Shown here: positions 46,219 to 54,019 of the stretch, in pieces
Layout of the letters: the number at the start of each line of letters is the position of its first letter
Position numbering within the stretch: position 1 is the stretch's first letter
Origin: Arthrobacter sp. NEB 688
GTDB lineage: Bacteria; Actinomycetota; Actinomycetes; Actinomycetales; Dermatophilaceae
DNA: 64,000 nucleotides
Direction of reading: 5' to 3'
Assembly (NCBI RefSeq): GCF_013201035.1
Contig: NZ_CP053707.1
Span: 1,550,001 to 1,614,000 of the forward strand
Translations under genes and position numbers: made by a program
The notes under the pieces: model-generated
What the model saw: the letters and a program-made list of their open reading frames with translations, nothing else
Database searches by the model: none
Told to the model about the DNA's origin: nothing

Positions 46219-46347
46219 CCGAGGTCGCGATTTCCGTGTCACCCCACGGACCGCGTACCCTGTTGTGCTTGGTGCTGCGCGCGGTCGAGATCCGCGCCGA
46301 GGCGCCACCCCAGATCCACACTTCGTTCCCGAGAGCAGGTTGCTTCC

Positions 46348-46515
46348 ATGGCCAAGGCCACCGACGTCCGCCCCAAGATCACGCTGGCGTGCACGGAGTG
46401 CAAGGAGCGCAACTACATCACCAAGAAGAACCGGCGCAACGACCCCGACCGGCTCGAGCTGGCCAAGTTCTGCCCGCGCTGCAAGAAGCACACCGCGCAC
46501 CGCGAGACCCGCTGA
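46348..46515 (+). CDS. rpmG: 50S ribosomal protein L33, zinc form
   Basis: 55 residues. CTEC and CPRC are the two zinc-binding CxxC pairs, so this is the zinc-containing C+ form. A zinc-free paralogue is often induced under zinc limitation in actinobacteria; none is in this window. It is followed by a strong terminator and then hadA. Confidence 0.97.
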   Translation: MAKATDVRPKITLACTECKERNYITKKNRRNDPDRLELAKFCPRCKKHTAHRETR

Positions 46516-46547
46516 CGCCGGCGCGTCACCGACGCGCCCGCAGCCGA

Positions 46548-46584
46548 CGAGGCCGCCCGCACCCCCAGGGTGCGGGCGGCCTCG
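46548..46584 (+). terminator. rpmG terminator
   Basis: A perfect 17-base stem, CGAGGCCGCCCGCACCC (46548-46564) with its complement at 46568-46584, around the loop CCA, 32 bases after the rpmG stop. Confidence 0.85.
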
Positions 46585-46621
46585 CGTCGTCCCCGGGGCG
46601 CCCGCCCCTAGAGTGGGCGGC

Positions 46622-47071
46622 ATGGCCGTTAACCCCGACTTCGTCGGACGCACCTACCCGCCGAGCGGGCCCTACCCCGTCGACGCCGCCCTCATCGCCG
46701 CGTTCGCCGCGGCCGTGGGCTCGAGCGACCCGGTCCACACCGACCCCGAGGCCGCCCGCGCGGCCGGGTACGCCGACGTGGTCGCGCCGCCGACGATGGC
46801 CGTGCGCTTCGCACAGGCCTCGGACCGCGCCTACGTCGCCGACCCGGAGGCCGGCATCGACTACAGCCGGGTCGTCCACGGCGAGCAGCGGTTCGTCCAC
46901 CACCGCCCGATCACGGCCGGCGACGAGGTCGTCGGCACCCTGACCGTCGACGCCGTCCGCCAGGCCGGCGGCCACTCGATGGTCACCACCCGGACCGAGC
47001 TCGCGACGACCGGCGGCGAGGCGCTCGCGACGTGCACCTCGACCATCGTCGTCCGGGGAGGGGAGGACTGA
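46622..47071 (+). CDS. hadA: FAS1-like dehydratase-domain protein (HadA-type)
   Basis: 149 residues. FVGRTYPPSGPYPVDAALIAAFAAAVGSSDPVHTD and VVHGEQRFVHHRPITAGDEV match the UPF0336/HadA family. HadA is the stabilising, catalytically poor subunit that pairs with HadB in (R)-3-hydroxyacyl-thioester dehydration. In mycobacteria HadAB acts in FAS-II; with no other mycolate genes visible here, a fatty-acid or acyl-CoA hydratase role is more cautious. TGATG couples it to hadB. Confidence 0.9.
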   Translation: MAVNPDFVGRTYPPSGPYPVDAALIAAFAAAVGSSDPVHTDPEAARAAGYADVVAPPTMAVRFAQASDRAYVADPEAGIDYSRVVHGEQRFVHHRPITAGDEVVGTLTVDAVRQAGGHSMVTTRTELATTGGEALATCTSTIVVRGGED

Positions 47072-47493
47072 TGGCCGTCCGCACGCTGGAGTCCGTCGCC
47101 GTCGGCGACACCGTCGGGCCGGTCACCGTCCCGGTCGGCCGCGAGACGCTCGTCGCCTACGCGAACGCCTCGGGGGACCAGAACCCCATCCACCAGGACG
47201 AGTCCTTCGCGCGCTCCGTCGGCCTCCCCGACGTCATCGCCCACGGGATGTGGACGATGGGCGCCGCCGGCACGGTCGTCTCCGAGTGGGCCGGCGACGC
47301 CGGTCGCGTCGTCGAGTACGGCACGCGCTTCACCAAGCCCGTCGTCGTGCCGGCCACGGGGGCCGAGCTCGTCGTCCAGGGCGTCGTCAAGGCGCTCGAC
47401 CCCGAGACCCGCCGGGCGACGGTCGAGCTGACCGCCACGAGCGAGGGCCAGAAGGTCCTCGGCCGGTGCATCGCCGTGGTCCGCCTCGACTGA
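47071..47493 (+). CDS. hadB: MaoC-like (R)-hydratase (HadB-type)
   Basis: 140 residues. The hydratase-2 motif is complete: DQNPIHQDESFARSVGLPDVIAHGMW holds the catalytic Asp and His. It dehydrates or hydrates (3R)-hydroxyacyl thioesters. The start overlaps the hadA stop, and its own stop overlaps murB (TGATG), giving a tight hadA-hadB-murB operon. Confidence 0.92.
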   Translation: MAVRTLESVAVGDTVGPVTVPVGRETLVAYANASGDQNPIHQDESFARSVGLPDVIAHGMWTMGAAGTVVSEWAGDAGRVVEYGTRFTKPVVVPATGAELVVQGVVKALDPETRRATVELTATSEGQKVLGRCIAVVRLD

Positions 47494-48563
47494 TGCGCGA
47501 GCTGCACGACGAGCCCCTCGCGGGCCACACGACCATGCGCGTCGGCGGCCCGGCGGCGCGGATGGTCGTCGCGGAGACCACGGACGAGCTCGTCGACGCC
47601 GTGCGCGAGGTCGACGACGCCGACGAGCCGCTGCTCGTGCTCGGGGGCGGGTCCAACCTCGTCCTCCCGGACGAGGGCTTTGCCGGCACGGTCGTGCTCG
47701 TCGCGACGACGGGGGTCGAGGTCGACTCGGAGGACTCCTGCGGTGGCGCCAACGTCGTCGTCGCGGCCGGTGAGCCGTGGGACCCGTTCGTCGAGCGCGC
47801 CGTGGCCGAGGGCTGGTCGGGCGTCGAGGCGCTCTCCGGCATCCCCGGCTCGACCGGCGCGACGCCGGTGCAGAACGTCGGTGCGTACGGCCAGGAGGTC
47901 TCCCAGACGATCGCCCGGGTGCGGGTCTGGGACCGCCTCGAGGAGCGCGTCCGGACGATGATGTCGCTCGACTGCCGGTTCACCTACCGCCACTCGCTCT
48001 TCAAGGGCACCGACCGCTACGTCGTCCTCGACGTCATGTTCCAGCTCGTGCTCGCCGACCTGTCCGGGCCGGTGCGCTACGCCGACCTCGCGACCCAGCT
48101 GGGGGTCGAGGTCGGGGCCCGCGTCCCGCTGGCCGACGCCCGGGAGGCCGTGCTCGCGCAGCGACGCCGGCGCGGGATGGTCCTCGACGCGGACGACCAC
48201 GACACCTGGTCGTGCGGCTCGTTCTTCACCAACCCGGTGCTCACGGCGGACGAGTTCGCCTCCCTCGAGGCCCGCGTCGCGCAGCGGCTCGGTGACGACG
48301 CGGTGCCCCCGCGCTTCCCCGAGGCCGGCGGTGCGGTCAAGACCTCGGCCGCCTGGCTCATCGAGCGGGCAGGCTTCGGCAAGGGCTACGCGATGCCCGG
48401 GCCGGCCGCGCTGTCGACCAAGCACACGCTCGCGGTGACCAACCGCGGCGGCGCCCGGGCGGCCGACGTCGTGGCGCTGGCCCGCGAGGTGCGCGACGGC
48501 GTGCAGGACGCGTTCGGGGTGACGCTCGTCAACGAGCCGGTCCTCCTCGGCCAGACCCTCTGA
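47493..48563 (+). CDS. murB: UDP-N-acetylenolpyruvoylglucosamine reductase
   Basis: 356 residues. FAD-binding blocks THTTMRVGG-like (HTTMRVGGPA), LGGGSNLVLPDEGF, SGIPGSTGATPVQNVGAYGQEV and FTYRHSLFKG are present; SCGSFFTNPV carries the proton-donor Ser region. It reduces the enolpyruvyl ether to UDP-MurNAc in peptidoglycan synthesis. It is translationally coupled to hadB. Confidence 0.95.
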   Translation: MRELHDEPLAGHTTMRVGGPAARMVVAETTDELVDAVREVDDADEPLLVLGGGSNLVLPDEGFAGTVVLVATTGVEVDSEDSCGGANVVVAAGEPWDPFVERAVAEGWSGVEALSGIPGSTGATPVQNVGAYGQEVSQTIARVRVWDRLEERVRTMMSLDCRFTYRHSLFKGTDRYVVLDVMFQLVLADLSGPVRYADLATQLGVEVGARVPLADAREAVLAQRRRRGMVLDADDHDTWSCGSFFTNPVLTADEFASLEARVAQRLGDDAVPPRFPEAGGAVKTSAAWLIERAGFGKGYAMPGPAALSTKHTLAVTNRGGARAADVVALAREVRDGVQDAFGVTLVNEPVLLGQTL

Positions 48564-48710
48564 CGCACCGGGACCCCCACCCACATTCACACGTCCCGAC
48601 CCGGCCACGGCGTGACCGGCGCGCCGGACCCCCTGACGCACCGGCACCGGCACCGGCACCGGCACCTCACGTCCCGACCCGGCCATGGCCTGACCGGCGT
48701 CCGGGACGGT
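48560..48710. repeat. imperfect tandem duplication with CCGGCA microsatellite
   Basis: Unit 1 (48560-48632) and unit 2 (48633-48710) both open with CTGACGCACCGG and share a 32-base block starting CACGTCCCGACCCGGCCA (48590 and 48668). Unit 2 contains four copies of CCGGCA (48641-48664), which changes the period. Each unit ends in a small CCGG-based hairpin, so the pair may act as the murB terminator. Confidence 0.7.
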
Positions 48711-48724
48711 GCTGCCGTGGGGAG

Positions 48725-49162
48725 TCACGCGCTGAGCGCCGGGGGCTCGTCGGTGGTGGCAGGGCTGTTGCTCCCGTCCGTCGGGTCGCGGCTGCCGGGT
48801 CGCCCGAGCGCGAGCAGCTCGGCGGGCGGCCAACGCGTGGGCGCCACGGGCACCGCCAGGGCGACCGGCGGCGTGTCGGGGTCGGGTTCCGGGTGGCCCC
48901 GGTGACAGAGCGCGAGGCGGTACTCCGTGGGCCCGAGGGCAGCGACCACGTCGGTGAGCCGGAGGTCACCGGCGTCGGTCTCGAGCCGTGCGACGTGGCT
49001 CGTCGACCATCCGCGATGTCGAGCGTAGGCGCGCTGCCCGAGGCCCAGCCCGCGGCGGTGGGTCCGCAGCGCCACGCCGACCTCGTGGGCCACCGTGAGG
49101 GCCACCCGCGCCGCATGCAGCTCGCGGGCGACGGTGGGGGAGGTGAGGGGAAGGAGTCTCAT
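48725..49162 (-). CDS. Xre-type helix-turn-helix DNA-binding protein
   Basis: 145 residues. The helix-turn-helix is LRTHRRGLGLGQRAYARHRGWSTSHVARLETDAG, with the typical Ser-Thr-Ser-His-Val recognition helix. A Pro/Ala-rich tail of about 50 residues follows. The start at 49162 is preferred; an upstream ATG at 49237 would add 25 Arg-rich residues of low plausibility. It stands alone between murB (convergent) and a 299-base gap. Targets are unknown. Confidence 0.65.
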   Translation of the reverse strand: MRLLPLTSPTVARELHAARVALTVAHEVGVALRTHRRGLGLGQRAYARHRGWSTSHVARLETDAGDLRLTDVVAALGPTEYRLALCHRGHPEPDPDTPPVALAVPVAPTRWPPAELLALGRPGSRDPTDGSNSPATTDEPPALSA

Positions 49163-49311
49163 GCCGGGAGCCTCACCCCGTTCCGCCACCGGCCGACAGA
49201 CCCCTCGCGCGGACTGTGGACGACGGCGCGCCGGCATCCCCCCTGTGGACGACCACGGACGCGAGCCTCCGCTGTCGTGATGACGCAGATCGTCCGGAGT
49301 CCAAGGACATC

Positions 49312-49360
49312 GGGTCGAGGTGAAAGGGGACCCGCTGGTGGTCGGGTTTCACCTCGACCC
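49312..49360. repeat. perfect 14-base inverted repeat in the Xre-add gap
   Basis: GGGTCGAGGTGAAA (49312-49325) and TTTCACCTCGACCC (49347-49360) pair exactly around a 21-base loop. It lies 13 bases before the 74-base element at 49374. Confidence 0.7.
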
Positions 49361-49373
49361 CGCCCTCAATCTG

Positions 49374-49447
49374 CACTTGTTGCGAGCTCCGCCGCTCGAC
49401 ACACCCTGGAACAGCGCGTCGAGCGGTCGAACTCGCAATCAGTCGGG
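49374..49447. repeat. 74-base palindromic intergenic element, copy B
   Basis: TTGCGAG (49380-49386) plus CCGCTCGAC (49392-49400) pair with GTCGAGCGG (49418-49426) plus CTCGCAA (49432-49438). The ends CACTTGTTGCG and CGCAATCAGTCGGG match copy A at 1177-1250 in 23 of 25 positions, and the lengths are identical. It sits 14 bases beyond the stop of the minus-strand adenosine deaminase gene. Confidence 0.7.
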
Positions 49448-49461
49448 CTGTGACGACCTGC

Positions 49462-50547
49462 TCAGGTCAGCCAGGCCTCGATGTCGGCCTCGGCCTCCGC
49501 GCGCACCGACGCCGGCGCCCGGCTGGCCGCCAGCGACGAGCGGGCCAGCCCGGCCAGCTCGGCGTCGGACAGCCCGTGCACGGAGCGCGCGGTCTCGTAC
49601 TGCTCCACCAGGCGTGAGCCGAAGATCAGCGGGTCGTCCGCGCCGAGCGCCACGACCGCCCCCGCGGACAGCAGCCGGCGCAGCGGCACGTCCGCCGCCA
49701 CGTCGTAGACCCCCAGCGCCACGTTCGACCCCGGGCACACCTCGAGCGCCACCCCGGCCTCGACGACCCGCTCCAGCACCCGCGGGTCCTCCACCGAGCG
49801 CACGCCGTGGCCGATGCGGTCCGGCAGCGCCGCGTCCAGCGTCGCCGCCACCGCCTCGGCCCCGAGCAGCTCACCGGCGTGCGGCACCGACGCCAGCCCC
49901 GCGTCCCGCGCGATGCGGAACGCCGCCGCGAACTCCGCCGTGTCGCCCCGGCGCTCGTCGTTCGACAGCCCGAAGCCGACGACGGCCCCCGGGCCGCTCC
50001 CCGCGTTGCGCGCCGCCAGCCGGGCCAGCGTGCGCGCCTCGAGCGGGTGCCGCATCCGGGACGCCGCCACGACGACCCCGACCTGCGCCGCCCCCGGCTC
50101 GCGCGAGACCGAAGCCGCCTCGTCGAGGACGATCTCCAGCGCCGGCGTGATGCCCCCGACGAACGGCGCGTACGACGTCGGGTCGACCTGGATCTCGAGC
50201 CACCGCGAGCCCTCGGCGCCGTCGTCGAGCGCCGCCTCGCGGACGATGCGCCGCATGTCCTCCTCGCCGCGCACGCAGGCCCGCGCGACGTCGTACAGGC
50301 GCTGGAAGCGGAACCAGCCGCGCTCGTCGGCGGCGTCGAAGAGCGGGGGGTAGTCGTGCGTCAGCGTCGCGGGCAGCCGCATCCCGTGGGCGGCCGCCAT
50401 CTCGCGCACCGTCGTGACGCGCATCGAGCCGGTGAAGTGCAGGTGCAGGTGCGCCTTCGGCAGGGTCGCGAGCGGCCGCGCCCCCGAGGGGACGCGGCCG
50501 TCCTCACGACGCACCGCCGGGGTGCTCCCGGCCGGTGCCTCGCTCAC
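49462..50547 (-). CDS. add: Adenosine deaminase family protein
   Basis: 361 residues. Metal ligands His35 and His37 are in KAHLHLHFTGSM; HAGE, DRIGHGVRSVED and GADDPLIF provide the rest of the site. It deaminates adenosine or a relative (6-aminodeoxyfutalosine deaminases share this fold). The Thr usually seen in NTDDP is Ala here (GADDP). It overlaps the upstream DUF5709 gene by 4 bases (ATGA). Copy B of the palindromic element follows its stop. Confidence 0.88.
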   Translation of the reverse strand: MSEAPAGSTPAVRREDGRVPSGARPLATLPKAHLHLHFTGSMRVTTVREMAAAHGMRLPATLTHDYPPLFDAADERGWFRFQRLYDVARACVRGEEDMRRIVREAALDDGAEGSRWLEIQVDPTSYAPFVGGITPALEIVLDEAASVSREPGAAQVGVVVAASRMRHPLEARTLARLAARNAGSGPGAVVGFGLSNDERRGDTAEFAAAFRIARDAGLASVPHAGELLGAEAVAATLDAALPDRIGHGVRSVEDPRVLERVVEAGVALEVCPGSNVALGVYDVAADVPLRRLLSAGAVVALGADDPLIFGSRLVEQYETARSVHGLSDAELAGLARSSLAASRAPASVRAEAEADIEAWLT

Positions 50548-51044
50548 TCCTCCGAGGTCTCCTCGTCGACGACGTGCATCGCCGCCTCCTCCGCGGAGGC
50601 CGCGGCGCCGTCGATGCCGACGTCGTCACCCACGAGGTCCTTCTCGTCGTCCTCGGCCAGGCCCTCGTCGGGGGCCACGAGCCGGCCGGCGCGCTCGTCG
50701 CCGACCTCGCCGTCGCCGAGCCAGTCGTCCTCGGCGTCGATGGCGTCGGGGTCGTCGCCGCCGACGCGGTCGACGTCGAGGCCGGACTCGTTGTCGGGGG
50801 CGCCGTAGGCCGACGTGGGGTCCGGCACCTCCTGGTGGATGCGCTCCTCGATCGTCTCGTCACGGCTCTGCTCCTCGGCGGTCACACCGTGGGCGAGGGA
50901 GCCGTGCAGCTTCTCGGGCGGGGAGTAGCCGCGGTCCAGCGGGTCCACGGCCCCGTCGAGGGTGTCCTCGGGCTGGAGCTGGTCCTCGTCGTCGAGGGAG
51001 TAGCTCCCGAGGTCGTCGGTCACGTTCTCCGGCTGGTCGCTCAT
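50544..51044 (-). CDS. DUF5709 acidic protein
   Basis: 166 residues, strongly acidic and without a membrane segment. SLDDEDQLQPEDTLDG, LDRGYSPPEKLHGSLAHGVTAEEQ and EERIHQEVPDPTSAYG are the conserved family blocks. Function is unknown. It starts 4 bases after the aminotransferase stop and overlaps add, so the three form one minus-strand operon. Confidence 0.85.
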   Translation of the reverse strand: MSDQPENVTDDLGSYSLDDEDQLQPEDTLDGAVDPLDRGYSPPEKLHGSLAHGVTAEEQSRDETIEERIHQEVPDPTSAYGAPDNESGLDVDRVGGDDPDAIDAEDDWLGDGEVGDERAGRLVAPDEGLAEDDEKDLVGDDVGIDGAAASAEEAAMHVVDEETSEE

Positions 51045-51048
51045 CGCC

Positions 51049-52350
51049 TCAGCCTACGTCGGCGAGCCGCTGCTCGGCGGCGGCGAGGGCGACGCACGTC
51101 GCGACCCCGGCCATCGCCGTGCGCACCTCGTCGAGCGACGGGAACGACGGTGCGAGACGGATGTTCCGGTCGCGCGGGTCCTTGCCGTAGGGGAAGGACG
51201 CCCCGGCCGGGGTGAGCGCGATGCCGGCCTCCTTCGCGAGCTGCACGACGCGCGACGCGCACCCGTCCGGCACGTCGAGGTTGACGAAGTAGCCACCGCG
51301 CGGGGTGCTCCACTCGGCGATGCCGAGCCCCGCGAGCCCGTCCGCGAGGGCCTCGCCGACGGCCGCGAACTTCGGCGCGAGGATGTCGCGGTGCTTCGCC
51401 ATGTGCGCGCGCACGCCGTCGGCCGAGCCGAAGAACTGCACGTGGCGCAGGTGGTTGACCTTGTCCGGCCCGATGGACGCGAACTTCAGGTGCGACAGGT
51501 ACCAGGCGACGGTCTCGCGCGACCCGGCGAGGAAGGCGACGCCCGCCCCCGCGAAGGTGATCTTGCTCGTCGACGCGAAGACGATCGGGCGGTGCGGGTT
51601 CCCCGCGGCGGAGGCGAGAGAGAGGATGTCCGCCGACTTCGCCTCGTCGCTCGTCAGGTGGTGCAGCGCGTAGGCGTTGTCCCAGAACAGGCGGAAGTCG
51701 GGGGCGGCGGTGGGCATCGACGCCAGACGGGCCGCGACCTCCTGGGTCACGACCGAGCCGGCCGGGTTGGCGTAGGTGGGCACGATCCACAGGCCCTTGA
51801 CGCTCGGGTCGTCCTTGACGAGCGCCTCGACGGCGGCGACGTCCGGGCCGTCCTCGAGCATCGGGACGGTGACCATCTCGATGCCGTAGTGCTCGAGCAT
51901 CGTGTAGTGCCGGTCGTAGCCGGGCACCGGGCAGATGAAGGTGACCTTCTCCTCGTCCTTCCACGGCCGCGGCGAGCCGAGGCCGCCGTGCAGCAGGTGG
52001 TCGACGAGGACCTCGTGCATCATCGTCAGGCTCGCGTTGCCGCCCGCGACGACCTGGTCGGCGTCGACGCCGAGGAGCTCGGCGAACATCGAGCGCAGCT
52101 CGGGCAGCCCCTCGAGCCCGCCGTAGTTGCGCACGTCGGTGCCCGCCGCGTCGCGGTGACCCTCGGGGAGGGTGAGGAGGCGCTCGGCGAGGTCGAGCTG
52201 CTCGGGGCTGGGCTTGCCCCGCGTGAGGTCGAGGGAGAGCCCACGCTCGCGCAGGGCCGTGTAGGCGGCGCGCTGCTCGTCGGCGAACGCGCGCAGCTCC
52301 TCGGGGGAGCGCTCGGCGAGGGGGGTGCGGGAGGCGGCTGAGGTGCTCAC
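51049..52350 (-). CDS. PLP-dependent aspartate aminotransferase (Rv3722c type)
   Basis: 433 residues. VRNYGGLEGLPELRSMFAELLGV, PWKDEEKVTFICPVPGYDRH, WIVPTYANPAGSVVT, FWDNAYALHHL and FASTSKITFAGAGVAF (PLP Lys in STSK) mark the MocR-like aminotransferase family containing the mycobacterial aspartate aminotransferase Rv3722c. It would move amino groups between glutamate/2-oxoglutarate and aspartate/oxaloacetate. The GTG start at 52350 is chosen because the upstream extension is Pro/Arg-rich and not conserved-looking. Confidence 0.87.
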   Translation of the reverse strand: MSTSAASRTPLAERSPEELRAFADEQRAAYTALRERGLSLDLTRGKPSPEQLDLAERLLTLPEGHRDAAGTDVRNYGGLEGLPELRSMFAELLGVDADQVVAGGNASLTMMHEVLVDHLLHGGLGSPRPWKDEEKVTFICPVPGYDRHYTMLEHYGIEMVTVPMLEDGPDVAAVEALVKDDPSVKGLWIVPTYANPAGSVVTQEVAARLASMPTAAPDFRLFWDNAYALHHLTSDEAKSADILSLASAAGNPHRPIVFASTSKITFAGAGVAFLAGSRETVAWYLSHLKFASIGPDKVNHLRHVQFFGSADGVRAHMAKHRDILAPKFAAVGEALADGLAGLGIAEWSTPRGGYFVNLDVPDGCASRVVQLAKEAGIALTPAGASFPYGKDPRDRNIRLAPSFPSLDEVRTAMAGVATCVALAAAEQRLADVG

Positions 52351-52476
52351 CCGGCCATCGTCCCAGAACGTCCGCGCGGGCGGGGAGCGCTCCCCATGGC
52401 GTGGGACGCGGGCCCCTGCGAGGGTCGTCGGAGGGGGCCGACGAGCGGTGCCCCGCACAGCGAGAGGAAGTCACAC

Positions 52477-53349
52477 ATGCGTTCCACACGGGGGATGAAG
52501 GCCCGGCTGACCGTCACGGCGGTCGCGGCGGCGGTCGTGGCCGGGGGAGGCCTCGCGACGACGGTGACGACGGCCGCACCGGCCGAGGCCGCGACGGGCT
52601 CGATCCGCGTCATCACGCACAACGTGGCCAAGAAGCCCGAGGCGCTCCAGAAGGTCCTCGCGCTGGCCGACAGCGCCAAGTCGCCCGGTCCGGAGGTCGT
52701 GTTCCTCCAAGAGGTCTGCCAGAGCATGCTGAAGCAGCTCGACGGGAAGGGGCCCAGGGAGTTCCACATCCGGCGGACGAACCAGGGCGACTGCTCGGAT
52801 GGTGTGATCGGCGAGGTGGTCATGCTCAACCAGCGCGGCGCCAAGGGTCAGGGCAACTCGGTCACCCTCCTCGAGGAGCCCGACAAGGGTCAGTCCTACG
52901 GGCTCGCGTGCCTGAACTTCACCTACAGGAAGAAGTCGACGCGGGCGTGCTCCACCCATCTGCCCTCCGGTCGTGAGGCCGACCGTGCAGCGCTCCGGTT
53001 GACGATGACGCGCGCGATCAAGGACAAGGCGCGGCTGTGGAACGCGCAGAACCCGGTCCTCGTGGGCGGAGACTTCAACAGCCTGCCGACGGACCGGGAG
53101 ATGGCCCAGATGTACGCGCTCGGCACCAAGGCCCGGGGCGACTTCGTCGAGCTGAACCAGACGGCCGGCACGGGGAACGAGGCGCGCGCCGGACTGTTCA
53201 CCATCGGACGGGTGAAGAAGAACACCGACCGCAAGTACGACTACGTGTTCTCGTGGGCTGCGAAGACGGCGCGCCAGGGCGGCAGCGTGAAGACCCAGTT
53301 CACCCCGTCGAACCACCGCATGATGTACGGCGCCTTCCCCCTGCGCTGA
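52477..53349 (+). CDS. Secreted endonuclease/exonuclease/phosphatase family protein
   Basis: 290 residues. A Sec signal peptide ends around TTAAPAEAA, followed by the EEP fold: ITHNVAKKP, the metal Glu in VVFLQEVCQ, GGDFNSLPTD and SNHRMMYGAF. The last motif has Asn where SDH is usual. It could be an extracellular DNase or phosphodiesterase. Four cysteines (C in QEVCQ, GDCSDG, LACLNF, RACSTH) may form disulfides. The ribosome site AGAGGAAG is about 8 bases before the ATG at 52477. Confidence 0.85.
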   Translation: MRSTRGMKARLTVTAVAAAVVAGGGLATTVTTAAPAEAATGSIRVITHNVAKKPEALQKVLALADSAKSPGPEVVFLQEVCQSMLKQLDGKGPREFHIRRTNQGDCSDGVIGEVVMLNQRGAKGQGNSVTLLEEPDKGQSYGLACLNFTYRKKSTRACSTHLPSGREADRAALRLTMTRAIKDKARLWNAQNPVLVGGDFNSLPTDREMAQMYALGTKARGDFVELNQTAGTGNEARAGLFTIGRVKKNTDRKYDYVFSWAAKTARQGGSVKTQFTPSNHRMMYGAFPLR

Positions 53350-53376
53350 CCTCGCGTCCGGCCGGTGGGGTGACCT

Positions 53377-53408
53377 CCGGCCCCGGGGCGGGTTCGCGCC
53401 GGGGCCGG
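53377..53408 (+). terminator. hairpin after the EEP nuclease gene
   Basis: Arms 53377-53390 and 53395-53408 form a 14-base stem with one mismatch around GGTT. Confidence 0.65.
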
Positions 53409-53505
53409 GGCGTCACGTATGCTGTCCGTTCGGTGTGACCACCATGTCGGCGTGCCCGTCAGAAGGTCGCACCACCCCGGGCCCGCCACCCAACGGCGGT
53501 CCCAC

Positions 53506-53578
53506 AGGGCAGTGGCTCAATTGGTAGAGCACCGGTCTCCAAAACCGGCGGTTGGGGGTTCGAGTCCCTCCTGCCCTG
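53506..53578 (+). tRNA. tRNA-Trp (anticodon CCA)
   Basis: 73 bases. The acceptor stem AGGGCAG/CTGCCCT is perfect and the anticodon loop is CTCCAAA between CCGGT and ACCGG. No CCA is encoded. It precedes secE-nusG as in most actinobacteria. Confidence 0.97.
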
Positions 53579-53694
53579 CGTCGCACGTGTGGTACGTCCA
53601 CGATCTGCGGCCCGGCGTCGTCCGGGTCCCCTTTCACGGTCGTGCCGCGCCGTAGGCATCCGCAACCGACCAGCTCGACGTGAAGAGGCAAGTC

Positions 53695-53961
53695 GTGACC
53701 GACCTGGGCCAGACCGAGGCCGGCTCCCGCCCCGCCAAGGGCCGTGAGCGCGGCGGCAACCCCGTCTCGCGGCTGTTCCGCGCCATCGGGCTGTTCGTCG
53801 GCCAGATCCTCGACGAGCTCCGCAAGGTCGTCCGGCCCACCCGGAACGAGCTCTGGAACTACACGCTCGTCGTCATCGTGTTCGTCACGGTGATGATGGC
53901 GATCGTGTCCGGGCTCGACCTCGGCTTCAGCAAGCTCGTCGGCCTGGTCCTCGGCTCCTGA
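53695..53961 (+). CDS. secE: Preprotein translocase subunit SecE
   Basis: 88 residues. A charged N-terminus leads to [42 protein letters not shown], the single-helix SecE core. The GTG at 53695 is preferred because GAAGAGG lies 6 bases upstream; a GTG at 53680 has no ribosome site. SecE clamps the SecY channel. nusG follows after 58 bases. Confidence 0.94.
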   Translation: MTDLGQTEAGSRPAKGRERGGNPVSRLFRAIGLFVGQILDELRKVVRPTRNELWNYTLVVIVFVTVMMAIVSGLDLGFSKLVGLVLGS

Positions 53962-54019
53962 CGCGCGCCTCCGCGCGCACCCGCCCCCGGCACCCGCCAG
54001 ACGAAGGAAGAGGTCACCC

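Noticed and set aside
48641-48664. CRISPR-like repeat
   Set aside because: Four abutting copies of the hexamer CCGGCA without spacers; it is a microsatellite within a tandem duplication.
49163-49237. Upstream ATG at 49237 for the Xre gene
   Set aside because: It adds an Arg/Pro-rich stretch without resemblance to an Xre N-terminus; ATG 49162 gives a normal protein.
53680-53694. GTG at 53680 as secE start
   Set aside because: No ribosome site precedes it, whereas GAAGAGG lies at the right distance from the GTG at 53695.
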